Shown: one piece after another, positions 35,456 through 45,300 of the stretch
Numbering within the stretch: position 1 is the stretch's first letter
How the letters are laid out: each line of letters begins with the position of its first letter
Source of the DNA: Pegoplata infirma
Lineage: Eukaryota; Arthropoda; Insecta; Diptera; Anthomyiidae
Assembly: GCA_963921195.1 (NCBI GenBank)
Contig: OY992538.1
Coordinates: forward strand, 232,865,462-232,929,461
Reading direction: 5' to 3'
Length of the DNA: 64,000 nt
Made by a program: the position numbers and the translations under genes
Notes under the pieces: generated by a model
What the model saw: the letters and a program-made list of their open reading frames with translations, nothing else
Databases searched by the model: none
What the model was told of the DNA's origin: nothing

Positions 35456-35778
35456 AGGGTGGCCCGATTTTAATAAAATTTATAAAAATTTAGTTTTTTT
35501 TAGTATTTAACAATATTTTTTTTATAATTTATACAAACATTTTGAGTGAAATCTAAATTCCATAACGATTTTTGAAGATTTTTAACATTTCGAGCCAATT
35601 TTTTTTTTAATTTTTAACGCCGATTATAGTCAAAAAGTATTTTTTGGTAAAAAAATAATTTTTGGTTGAAAAATTAAAATATTCTTACTTCTTAAAAGTA
35701 ACCTCGCAAAATTGTTTAAACATGTTTTGCTAATCAGCTCTTAAATGCGTATTGTTTACTTGATTTCGGGACACCTCA
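35456..35778. mobile_element. Possible hAT-like MITE, TAGGGTGGCCCGA end
   Basis: Left end TAGGGTGGCCCGATTTT; an imperfect inverted match (GAGGTGTCCCGAAATC) lies near 35763-35778. The flanks ATGTGAAT and ATGTGTAG agree at six of eight positions. The interior is A/T-rich and non-coding. Confidence 0.4.
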
Positions 35779-36642
35779 TGTGTAGGTAGATTTTGGTATA
35801 TGTTTGTTAACATGTGTGTGTGCTCAAAACCATTTCAGTGTGAAATGATAATAACACAACATATTATACACAATTTTATTAGTTATTTTATAAATGGTAT
35901 ACCACTAGGATTTATTAAAAATTTTATACTAAATATATGAGGTATTTCAAGACAGCTGTTCCGAAAATAGTTTTTATAACCTCCTATGGGTGAATACTAG
36001 GATGTCTCTTTTTCGATCAAAATTCTGATCAAATTCGAATACCCACCAAAATTGTCGGTCTTAAGCATAACTCACATGCGAAATATCACTCCGATCGGAT
36101 TTATCTTCTGTCACAAAGAATGACTTAAAAAAAAAATTAAAAGTTAATTTAATCTTTAGAATACACAATTTTCTTCTTCAATCAAAAACACAAACAAGAA
36201 ACGAAAATACACTTGGTTTACGCCGAAAAAATATAATAAATAGAAATACTGACAAAATGTCACTCGTGTGAGCATTTCACTCAAACCATGCGTTGCTGTA
36301 GTGTGAAGAACAAAAAATTCTCCACAATGGTAAAGTTTGCATTTTTTTTTTGTTTTTATTAAAATGAATTAAAAATCATTTTTGTATAATATTTGATCGT
36401 AAATACTTAAATATGAAATTTAAAGATTTTACGGTATCATTAACCCGTTCTAACTTGATACGAAAAAAATGACAAGATTTTGTGGGGGTTCTCAAAACAA
36501 AAAATATATATTTTTTAAGGAAAATTAATTTGTGGCTATATATAAGATAACTTTAAATCAGCCTTAAAATCTTACCTTTTTAAAATATCTTTAACCCATA
36601 TTGGCCTGGGGTCAAAAATGACCCCGGAAAAATTTTAGGCTT
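35779..36642. other. AT-rich DNA, nothing recognised
   Basis: Includes slightly more complex stretches near 35990-36120 (CTCCTATGGGTGAATACTAG, CACTCCGATCGGATTTATC) without any frame, repeat or terminus that I recognise. Confidence 0.5.
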
Positions 36643-36662
36643 ACAAGGAAAGTCTCCCTAGT

Positions 36663-37765
36663 GTCACCCGCGGGGGGGTGAAATAAAGCCATAGGCAATA
36701 AGGCCATATGGCCTTATATCCCAAAGAGTTGAGAAATAAGGCCATATGGCGTTATTACCAACCACTGTTGGAAATAAAGCCATATATGGCTTTGTTACTC
36801 ATTTAAATGTTTTTTAAAAATGTTCATCATTATGTTGCAGGAAGTGTGGAAATATATTTCCACGTAAATCCTGCTACCCAAAAAAATTATTTAGCGAAGC
36901 CGCTAAATTAATTTATGGAGTTTTAAATGGCGTACGGACATAGCGCCCAATCGCCGAAAATCGTAAATGTCATATCGCCCAAGCTGCGACATATAGCCCA
37001 AAATGATAGATCTAAAAATGTTATTTCTCGCAAAATTGTCAAAAAATCCAAAATATTTTTTTGGGCGAAATGTCGAAATTACGACTTCTATGATTTGTGT
37101 TTTTGTAATAAAGGTTTTCTGCTTAGCCGGCCTTCGGCCGGGCTTAGGGATTACATACTCCATGCATTAAACCCACCCTCTCTGCAAACCAAAGCTATTT
37201 TGGTTATCAGGCCTTTTTGAGGCATAACAAATTTGATAGCGCAAAGGCCTGCTACCCTAAAAACTTTACTTTGCGGAGAGGGTGGGTTTAATGCATGGAT
37301 TTTGTAATCCCTAAGCCCGGCCGAAGGCCGGCTACACAGAAAAACTTTTTTTGTTAAACAATCTTTAAATTAAAAACCCTGCCAATAAAAAATTGTTGCC
37401 TCTAGACCCCTCTAAGTTCCGAGGTTCCTGGTATATGTGGTTTTTTAATTTAAAGATAGTCAAAAAAATTTTTTTTTTCTGCGTAGCCGGCCTTTGGCCG
37501 GGCTTAGGGATTACAAACTCCATAAATTAATTTAGCGGCTTCGCTAAATAATTTTTTTTTTTTGGGAAGCAAGATTTACGGGGAAATATATTTCCACATT
37601 TTAAACTGATATGGCTTTATTTCCACTTTGGTTGCAAAATCAATATGACTTTATTGCTCAATCGCGTTGGTAATAAAGCCATATGGCCTTATTTCCCATT
37701 GAATTGAGAAATAAGGCCATATGGCCTTATTGCCTATGGCTTTATTTCACCCCCCCGTCACCCGC
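36663..37765. repeat. 9-bp target-site duplication GTCACCCGC
   Basis: GTCACCCGC at 36663-36671 and 37757-37765 brackets the inner foldback exactly. The opposite arm of the outer element keeps an unduplicated counterpart (GTGTCACCCTCCGATCTT, inverted near 38312-38329). Confidence 0.9.
36672..37756. mobile_element. Modular foldback with 9-bp duplication (FB/MULE-like)
   Basis: 1085 bp. TIRs GGGGGGGTGAAATAAAGCCA continue through repeated 'AATAAGGCCATATGGCC' palindromes. Deeper, a module reading CTGCTACCC..AAAA, then TTAATTTATGGAGTTT or a variant, then GGATTACA..CTAAGCCCGGCC occurs several times in both orientations. GCCGGCCTTCGGCCGGGC lies at about 37125 and 37490, and inverted at about 37318. 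A 9-bp duplication and modular long TIRs are features of Drosophila foldback (MULE-related) elements, so assignment is by architecture. Unusually GC-rich blocks for this window. Confidence 0.82.
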
Positions 37766-38342
37766 GGATCTTTATGGAATTGGTTTTATTTTGTAGATCA
37801 GAAAAAATAAAGGGACACGTATTTTTTTTTTTTTTTAACGGCCCAAATTCATATTTAGGGGGAAAGAAGGAGGGGGAAGACAAGGCCATTTTTCAGTTTT
37901 TTTTCGTTTATCTCCTATATTATGCAAAGAAACCTAGTCATGTTACGTCCCAAATGAAAGGTCTTTGGAAAACCTATCTACGTGTGCTAAGAACGTGTCC
38001 AAACATGCACAACTTTTCGTCATATTGAGCAAAATACCAACATTTTAGGACATTTTTGTTAATAAGTCGAAAAATATTAACTCTTTGGCCCGTTGTTAGC
38101 ACCACGAGATAGGTATTTTTAATACCTTTAATCTGATACTACATGTGCCTATATTAACTTTGTTTAAATATGCGTAAATCGTAATAAACTGAAAAAGGTC
38201 AATTTCCCTCCATACAAATCGACCCACCCTAAAAATGAGTTTGGGCCGCTAAAAAAAATACGTGTAAAATTAATTTTCGTTCTTAACAACATATCTAAAT
38301 TTCATGAAGATCGGAGGGTGACACCAGGGAGACTTCCCTTGT

Positions 38343-38725
38343 TAGTGCTTGCATTTTTTATATCAACAAAATATATATTTTTTACTGAATGTGTCATTTT
38401 TGGTGCCTTGCCAAGCTGGGTTAACAATTTTTTTAACGATAATATTTGAATACGAAATTATAGTTGGGATAAAAAACACAAAAGTCATTTTATATGTTTT
38501 AATATCACAAAATGTAAGCTGTCATTTTTGACCACCAGCGAATGTAGGGTTAATGACGTCCTAGATGGGTAATATTCATAATAGACTTACACTTATAAAA
38601 CTGTCAATTTTCCACAAAAAAAATCAATTTATTAGAATTTATTAAGCCACATTATTGATAAAACCTAAATTTTTTTTAAATCCGACAAATTCAAACCGCT
38701 ATACCCGAAAAGCGGATTGACGGAT
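38343..38725. other. AT-rich DNA, nothing recognised
   Basis: Moderately complex around 38395-38420 and 38520-38590 but without a supported frame or repeat. Confidence 0.5.
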
Positions 38726-39367
38726 TGACGAGGTTGGTGGAGGACGTCAGGGGGCACCTTCCCCTTGCGATTTTGAACTTCTTCTGAGATAAGAATGTTG
38801 CATTTTCTTAGCAAAAGTAAAAAAAAACCGGCAAAAAATGCATTTTTTCTTAGGTTGGTTTAGTTCTCCAAGGTGGAACTTTTTTCCCCTTGGTCCGATT
38901 TTGCCCATTTCCGAACTTAACCTGCCTAAGACATATTCGTGCCAAACTTCGGAAGTCTAGCTCTTTTATCTTGGACTGTATCGTGTCCTCTACAGACGGA
39001 CAGACGGACAGACGGACAGACGGACAGACGGACAGACGGACAGACGGACAGACGGACAGACGGACAGACGGACAGACGGACAGACGGACAGACGGACAGA
39101 CGGACAGACGGACAGACGGACAGACGGACAGACGGACAGACGGACAGACGGACAGACGGACAGACGGACAGACGGACAGACGGACAGACGGGCAGACGGA
39201 CAGACGGACGGAGGGACGGACGAACGGACGGACATCGCTAGAATGTCTTAGAATCGATCAGTGATCAATAAAATATATACTTTATGGGGTCCTAGACCGA
39301 TATTTCGATGCGTTACACACGGAATGACAAAGTGAGTATACACCCATACTGTGGTTGGAGGGTATAA
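38726..39367 (-). mobile_element. Mini-me B, 3'-truncated, minus strand
   Basis: Family B order in reverse: GGGGCACCTTCCCCTTGCG, TTGGTTTAGTTCTCCAAGG, CGAACTTAACCTGCC, CGTGCCAAACTTCGG, an expanded tetranucleotide tract, the core ATCGCTAGAATGTCTTAG, TA tract, and the 5' end near GGTTGGAGGGTATAAA. The 3' hairpin terminus is missing. Confidence 0.85.
38993..39208. repeat. (GACGGACA)n array, ~27 copies
   Basis: Strict alternation of GACG and GACA over about 216 bp, with one G-for-A change near 39191. It occupies the GTCY position of mini-me B and is followed by irregular GACGGAGG/GACGGACGA units. Long open frames through it are repeat artefacts. Confidence 0.95.
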
Positions 39368-39388
39368 AAATGCTTGTGAATTTTGTAC

Positions 39389-39845
39389 TGTTGCCATGCA
39401 AAACAGATTCAAATGTCAGTCGAGAACCCCATTAAGTTTATACGTTATTAAAATCAAGATGCACTCCAAGCCAAAAGATCTGTAAATTTGGTAACTGAGA
39501 AATCGGATCCGTCTGTCTGTGGAAAGTAAGATACAGTCCAAACCAAAATGATCCCAATAAAATCTAACATATTCACGCCATATTCGTCTGTGGAAAACAC
39601 AGTGCAATCAAAACCAAAATAGCTATACTCCCGAAATGCGGTACGGAAATGTATTGTGTTTTTATGCTGGTAAAGTTCTTAAATGGACGAAATCAGAACA
39701 GGTAGAAAAACCTTATCTTTGAACTTGGACCTAGCGGACTTAAAAATGTAACCTTTTAAGCCGCCTCCTTTGTGGGCGTGAATATAAAAATTATAAAATT
39801 TTATAACTGAAGTCTATTTTGAGGGTATAAAAGATTCGACGTATT
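39389..39845 (+). mobile_element. Mini-me-like family C, most complete copy
   Basis: CCATGCAAAACAGATTCAAA, GTCTGTCTGTGGAAAGTAAG, ACAGTCCAAACCAAAATGAT, GTGGAAAACACAGTGCAATC, CAAAACCAAAATAGCTA, TGTGGGCGTGAATATAAAA and GAGGGTATAAAAGATTCGAC in order. The GTCTGTGGAAA..CAAACCAAAA unit occurs twice, making a short internal duplication. It is followed by an A-rich GATGAAAAAAA tract. Confidence 0.7.
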
Positions 39846-40139
39846 TTGGTATTTTTGTTAAACAAATGAAACATTTTAAAGTCAGATGATATTCAGACTT
39901 TGTAAAAAAGTAATTTTGGTAAAAAAATTTTAAAAAACTTTTGATGAGAAAAAAGGTTTTGATGAAAAAAAATAGTTGATAAAAAAATGCTAAAAGCTGT
40001 TTTTGAGGAAAAAAAAAAATCAATTAAAAAAATTTTAATTAAAAAAATGTTGATAATAAAAAACATTGATGAAAAAATTTTGTAATAATCAAAAATAATT
40101 TATTTATTTATAACTTTTAATAATTAATCAAGAATACTA
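39846..40139. repeat. A-rich degenerate tract after family C
   Basis: GATGAAAAAAA / TTGATAAAAAAA units with poly-A slippage, matching 5946-6462 in both type and position relative to family C. Confidence 0.55.
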
Positions 40140-40412
40140 AAAAGTAAGACTTTTCTGTAGCATAATTTTAGGCATTTTTTAAATATATGATCCGAAAATT
40201 AAATCTCAGCAAAACAATGACATTCATAATTTTATTAATAAATCAACTAAAGATTAAATAAATTATTATATTTGTTTATAAATTTAGCAACATGTAGGGT
40301 TTTTTGTCGCTTTTAAGTAACAATCATATATTTACACAAGCCTTAAATTATGCTATACAAAATCTTGTTTTTTCATAAAAAGCATACGACTTAGTGGTAT
40401 GGTGTAAACATA
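40140..40412. mobile_element. Palindromic MITE, TGTTTACACCATACC family, copy a (left end lost)
   Basis: Contains TAGCATAATTTTAGGCAT, ATATATGAT, the loop TTTATAAATTTAGCAACATG, TTTTTTGTCGCTTTTAAGTA, and the right end GTGGTATGGTGTAAACAT. The left terminal ~40 bp are missing. Eight bases separate it from copy b. Confidence 0.75.
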
Positions 40413-40420
40413 TCCTAAAG

Positions 40421-40727
40421 CTGTGTTTGCACCATACCACTGAGGTCGACGATTTTTATAAAAAAAGTAAGATTTAGCTGTAGCATATATTCAGGCATTT
40501 TGTAAATATATGATCCGAAAATTAAATCGAAGCAAAACAAGGACATTTATGATTTTCTTTTAATTATTTGTTATAGTAGTAATTGTTTATAAATTTGGCA
40601 ATATGTAAAATTTTTTATCGCTTTTAACTAACAATCATATATTTACTACAAGCCTAAAATTATGCTACAAAAAATCTTGCTTTTTCATAAAAATCATACG
40701 ACTCAGTGGTACCGTGTAAACATAGCT
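40421..40727. mobile_element. Palindromic MITE, TGTTTACACCATACC family, copy b
   Basis: Full length: left GTGTTTGCACCATACCACTG and right, inverted, ATGTTTACACGGTACCACTG, with arms through GCATATATTCAGGCAT and ATGCTACAAAAAATCTTGC. It is more diverged than copy c at 43132. Direct tandem arrangement with copy a. Confidence 0.8.
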
Positions 40728-41229
40728 TTTAACCCTAGGATGTTCAACTGGGCTTTTCGAGGCCCATGTTGATTTTGAGTAGTCGCCATTAACACCCACC
40801 AACACCCCACGCCCACGCCCAAGTCTGAGCCACGCATTAACAATTAGTGTGGTACAAGTCTTCTACACGCTACACAATCCCAGCAATCAATTAAAAGCTT
40901 AAAAGGGGAAAAAATTGTAAGGGCCTCGCCAGGCCCAGTAGAGTCACTTACAACTTACCACTGCCCAGTGGTTAAGCACATTTTTCTATTACTAATCTCT
41001 ATTTAACATGAATTTACCCATATAAATAATTAAAGCATATTTCCAGGAATACACACACAAAAACAACAACAAAAAATTACTAATAGTGGGTTATACAAGT
41101 GTAAATATTGCATATTGCATTTATAAAAATTGAGGTTATAAATTTTATACAAATAATACTAAATAATAATTTTGACCAAAAATAAAAACTAAAAGCCATC
41201 ATAATTAAATTATTATTACTTTATCAGCT
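40728..41229. other. Mostly unrecognised, includes a GC-richer patch
   Basis: 40735-40975 is notably GC-rich for this window (CACCCCACGCCCACGCCC; GGGCCTCGCCAGGCCC). It has no open frame of significance and no terminus I recognise. The remainder is A/T-rich. Confidence 0.5.
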
Positions 41230-41387
41230 TTACCACAAGAAAATAAAATAAATTTAAAATCGACTTTTAATTTTATTTCCATACAAATTGTTTTTGTTTT
41301 TAAAATCGACTTTCAAAAAATGTATTGAAAATTTGAAATTTAAAATAAAACTTTTGTTAAAATAGACTTTTTGTTTTCTTGTGGTAA
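41230..41387. mobile_element. Small MITE, TTACCACAAGAAAA ends
   Basis: 158 bp. TTACCACAAGAAAA at the left is mirrored by TTTTCTTGTGGTAA at the right. Inner AAAATCGACTTT and AAAATAGACTTT motifs are partly inverted. The target duplication is not resolved. Confidence 0.7.
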
Positions 41388-42046
41388 GGGCCTATAAGTA
41401 TAATATTAAAAACAGCAAAAAAAAAACAAAACATACTTTTAGGGTATTAAAAAAAAACTAAGTACCAACAAGTCATAATGCTAATTACAGCAATTAAATT
41501 GTTAATATAAAGTTATGTATATGTTATAAAAAAAATATTTTTAAAAAAAAACTTGTTGTAGCTGATTATTTTGGTGTGTTAACTTTTGAAATGTTTATAA
41601 AAAACTTACTTTAGGGGATTTATTATTAAAAACTTTTGGGTCATTTACACAATGTGAAACTTAAAAAAAACGTTTGATTTTTTTTACAACAAAAAAATAT
41701 TGCATACTTTAAGGCTTACTTTTTAAAGCTTTACAATTATTTACTATTGCAAAATTTTTTCTAAATTTTAACATGTTGTTGCCAGGTCCTAAGGATATGG
41801 ATAGATTCTTAAAATATTATGCAACAAAATTAGGGTCACCAAGTGTATCGTAAATGACACCAACATGTTAGTATACCGGAGTGTTTTGAAAAGTTAGTTG
41901 AAGATTTTTTTGTATGGCCCACTTAAGTTTTTTTATTTTTTTAACATGACAATGTTTTTAAAGTGACTCAAGTTCACATCTCACTTTGACTACATAAGAA
42001 AACGACAAAAAAATAAAAGTTACTTAAATTTGTAACTTGGATAATA
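41388..42046. other. AT-rich DNA, nothing recognised
   Basis: A/T-rich with poly-A runs. GCATACTTTAAGG near 41702 belongs to the scattered motif described in the findings. Confidence 0.5.
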
Positions 42047-42135
42047 ATTCACCATCTGGTGAATAAAACAAAATGTTCACCAGCTGGTGAATAAAAAATT
42101 TTACCAGTGAATAAAAAAATTTTCTCCAGCTGGTT
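42047..42135. repeat. TTCACCAGCTGGTGAA palindrome cluster
   Basis: Four successive variants of the palindrome TTCACCAGCTGGTGAATAAA: CCATCTGG at 42052, CCAGCTGG at 42078, a half-site near 42103, and TCCAGCTGG at 42125. Spacing is about 25 bp. Two more copies lie at 58505-58550. A family C fragment follows directly. Confidence 0.7.
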
Positions 42136-42139
42136 TCTA

Positions 42140-42305
42140 AGATAATCTTGCTTTATCCATCCGTCCAAACCAAAAGAACTGTAAAATCGAATGTAACACA
42201 TTCTACCGATCTTCGCCCCTCCGTCTCAGGAAAGAGCACTGCATTCCAAACCAAAAAAGCTACTCTTCCGAAATTTGCCACGAATTTGTCTTGTGCTTAC
42301 AAGTT
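42140..42305 (+). mobile_element. Family C fragment
   Basis: CATCCGTCCAAACCAAAAGA, AACACATTCTACCGATCTTC, CTCCGTCTCAGGAAAGAGCA, CATTCCAAACCAAAAAAGC, TTTGCCACGAATTTGTCTTG. The order matches family C, but it is shortened and diverged. Confidence 0.55.
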
Positions 42306-42308
42306 AAA

Positions 42309-42750
42309 GCCTCTAGCTCGATTATTATATTCTCATAACAGATTATTTACTGCTCTAAAAAATCTACTCATCTCATAGTATATCTGTAAAAAGCTGTTTC
42401 ACCCTTACTAAGGGATCATCAGTAGATTTTAAACAGACATTATATTTGATATATTTTACAAGTTAAATTAGAAATACAATTATGAAAGTCAAAAATCTGT
42501 TTTGCTTCAAAAATAATTACAAAATTTCATAAAAGTACTTCTCATTTAACTTATAAAAAATAGAAAATATTATGTCTGGTTTGATTGGCCAACAATGGTT
42601 CTCTAAAATCTGCTGATGATCCCTTTGTAAGGGTGAAACAGATATGTAGAAAAGTCTTACGAGAAGAGAAACTTCTTTAACACAATAAATAATCTATTAT
42701 GAGATTATAATAAGCAAAATTTTTTTTTTGGGTCTCGAGCTAGAATTATA
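42309..42750. mobile_element. Foldback with inner CTGTTTCACCCTTAC repeats
   Basis: The outer arms pair TCTAGCTCGA and CTCATAACAGATTATTTA with ATAATCTATTATGAGA and TCGAGCTAGA. The inner arms pair CTGTTTCACCCTTACTAAGG (about 42389) with its inverse ending near 42641, continuing through GATCATCAG. It may be one element or a MITE (about 42389-42641) inside an older palindrome. Non-coding. Confidence 0.72.
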
Positions 42751-43131
42751 CTCTAATCAAATATTAAGTCCTATTGAACCCTTATAACAAGTATAATTAG
42801 AGAACAAGCTCGATCTGGACAGAAAAAACACTGATAAAATTACTGACAAAATATGTCGCCATTAGGCACGTCTACGAAACAGAAAATGCAAACTCCTTCA
42901 TTTGTGTCTGCAATTTCAGATCATATTGGTAACCCTTGCGAAATAATGTAGGACACAAAAATGTTGAAGGAGAATATAAAGTGAGCTTGAAATTGCTAGA
43001 AATAGAATTGTAGTATTGGAAACTGTTAAAATTTATTCTTTAGAAACTTTAAATATTCCCATATATAAAAAACAATTTCCATTAACAAGACAAACCGACA
43101 TTTAAAATCCTACTGATGATAATAATAAAGC
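42751..43131. other. AT-rich DNA, nothing recognised
   Basis: Ordinary A/T-rich sequence. No repeat, terminus or frame was noticed. Confidence 0.5.
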
Positions 43132-43438
43132 TATGTTTACACCATACCGCTGAGTCGTATGATTTTTATGAAAAAGCAAGATTTTTTATAGCATAATTTT
43201 AGGCATGTACTAAATATATGATTGTTATTTAAAAGCGACAAAAAACTCTACATATTGCTAAATTTATAAACAAATATAACAATTTATTTTATCTTAAGTT
43301 TATAAATTTAGCAATATGTAGAGTTTTTTGTCGCTTTTAAATAACAATCATATATTTAGTACATGCCTAAAATTATGCTATAAAAAATCTTGCTTTTTTC
43401 ATAAAAATCATACGGCTCTGTGGTATGGTGTAAACATA
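43132..43438. mobile_element. Palindromic MITE, TGTTTACACCATACC family, copy c (best copy)
   Basis: About 307 bp and close to a perfect hairpin. The arms run from TATGTTTACACCATACCRC through GAAAAAGCAAGATTTTTTATA, GGCATGTACTAAATATATGA and GCGACAAAAAACTCTACATA to a short loop near 43285. TA on each side (CTA / TATC) suggests a TA duplication. The high arm identity implies recent activity or conversion. Confidence 0.85.
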
Positions 43439-43639
43439 TCAATGGTGGCTTCAGCTTTTGGGTTTGGGGGGGGGGGTGATTTTTTTTTTTACTTCGAAAA
43501 AAAAAATTATCAATTTACCGCTGGCGGACAAGCAAAAACAGGGATACTTATTTTTTTTGCAAAAAAAAGTGATGGCAGAGCTATAAAATAAAATAAAAAT
43601 CGGCCGCAGAACATTTGCAGGCGATTTTTCAATTAAACA
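43439..43639. other. Short unrecognised segment with a G-homopolymer
   Basis: G tract at about 43467-43477 next to T- and A-homopolymers. A frame reading through it has no recognisable motif. Confidence 0.5.
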
Positions 43640-45300
43640 TTAACAAATTTCTTAATGAAAAATTTCTTAGAATCTGAGACTTTTTTCCTATAGGAAAATT
43701 TTTGGATTCAAAGAACTTTTTTCCACAGAAAAAGTCTCAGATTCTTAAACTTCTTACTATAGAAAAAGCTTCATACTCTAAAGCATTTTTGAGATATTTT
43801 TCGCACAGAAAATGTTACAGATTCTTAAATAGAAAAAGTTTCATAGAAAAAGTCTCAGATTCTGAGACCCTTTGTCCTATAGAAAAAGTCTCATACTCTG
43901 AGGCTTTTTTCCGAGACTTTTTTTCTTATAGAAAAAGTCTTGGACTCTGAAGCTTTTTTCTACAGAAAAAGTCTGAGATTCTGAAACCCATTCCTATAGA
44001 AATTCTAAATTTTTGAGACGTTCTTTCCATAAGAAAGTCTCAAGTTCTAAGATCTTTTTCTTATATAGTTCTGAGATCTTTTTCTTATATAGAAAAAGTC
44101 TAAGATTTTGGCACATTGCCTAAAGAAAAAGTCTCAGATTCTGAAACCTTTTCCCAATAGAAAAAATCTTGTTTGTGAGACCTGTTTTCAATAGATAAAG
44201 TCTCAGATACGGAGACTTTTTTTTCCTATAGAATAATTATCAAAGTCTCCTATAGAAAAAGGTCTAAGATTATAAGACATTTTTCCTATCGAAAAAATCT
44301 CAGATTGTGCAACTTTCACCCAATCGAATAAGTTTCAGCTTCTGAGACTTTTTTTCAACAGATGACGTCTCAGATTTTGAGACTTTTTCCATTCAAAAAT
44401 TTCTAAGATACTGAGACTTTTTTCCTATAAAATTAGTCTTAAATTTAGAGATTCTGAGACCTTTTTTCAGCAGAAAAAGTCTCGGATTCTTAGCCTTTTG
44501 CCTATCGAAAAAGTCTCAGATTTTGAGACCTTTTTCTTTTCGAAAAAGCCTCATATTCTGAGATCTTTTCCTATAAAATAAGTCTCTAATTCAGAGATTC
44601 TGCGACCTTTTTCCTATAGAAAAAATCTCAGATACTTAGGCCATTTACCTATCGAAATAGTCTCAGATATTGCGACCTTTTCCTGTAAATAAGCCTCAAA
44701 TTCTGAGACGTGTTTCCCATTTTTTCTATAAAAAAGTCTCAGATTCAGGAACATTTTTCCTATACAAAAAGTCTCAGGTTCTAAGACATTTTTCCTGTAG
44801 AAAAAGTCTCAGATTCTGAGACATTTTTCATTTAAAAAAAATTTTGATATTTTTCCTATAGAAAAAGTCTTAGACTCCGAGATATTTTTCCTATAGAAAA
44901 AGTCTTAGATTCTGAGACATTTTTCCCCAGAAAAAGTTTCAGATTTTGAAACATTTTTCCTATCGAAAAAGACTCAGATTCTGGGAAATTTTTCTTAAAG
45001 AAAAAGTCTATGATTCTGAGAAATTTTTCCTATAGAAAAAGTTTCAGATTCTGAGAAATTTTTCCCATAGAAAAAGCCTCAGATTTTGAGACATTTTTCC
45101 TTTAGAAAGTCTCAGATTCTGAGACATTTTTCCTATAGAAATAGTCTTAGATTCTGAAATATTTTTCCTATAGAAAAAGTTTCCGATTCTGGGATATTTT
45201 TCCTATAGAAAAAGCTTCATTTTTTGAGACACTTTTCCCATAGAATAAGTCTCAGACTCTGAGACATTTTTCCTATAGAAAAAGTCCCAGTTTTTTTCTA
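43640..45300. repeat. ~35-bp tandem repeats, each a small hairpin
   Basis: Roughly 45 diverged units with consensus CCTATAGAAAAAGTC, then TCAGATTCTGAGAC, then ATTTTT. Each unit contains the dyad GTCTCAGATTCTGAGAC flanked by AAAAA and TTTTT, so the array is a series of short inverted repeats. Unit length is typically 35 bp with small indels. Relics of the same unit occur at 19020-19200 and 32280-32600. Short open frames here are by-products. Confidence 0.88.

Larger units (their letters stand above)
36643..38342. mobile_element. Foldback, ACAAGG(G/A)AAGTCTCCC ends, hosting another foldback
   Basis: Left ACAAGGAAAGTCTCCCTAG and right, inverted, ACAAGGGAAGTCTCCCTGG. The arms then share GTGTCACC and (C)GATCTT.ATG.AATT. 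Inner pairs around 37815-37850 and 38240-38275 share TACGTGT and GGCCCAAA. The sequence at 36672-37756 is a later insertion. The terminal motif resembles 844-2893. Confidence 0.78.

Noticed and set aside
38890..39264. Open frames of 80-124 codons over the GACGGACA array
   Set aside because: Same repeat artefact inside mini-me B.
43640..45300. CRISPR-like array or tRNA-like hairpin cluster
   Set aside because: The units abut directly with no spacers, and the hairpins do not fit a cloverleaf.
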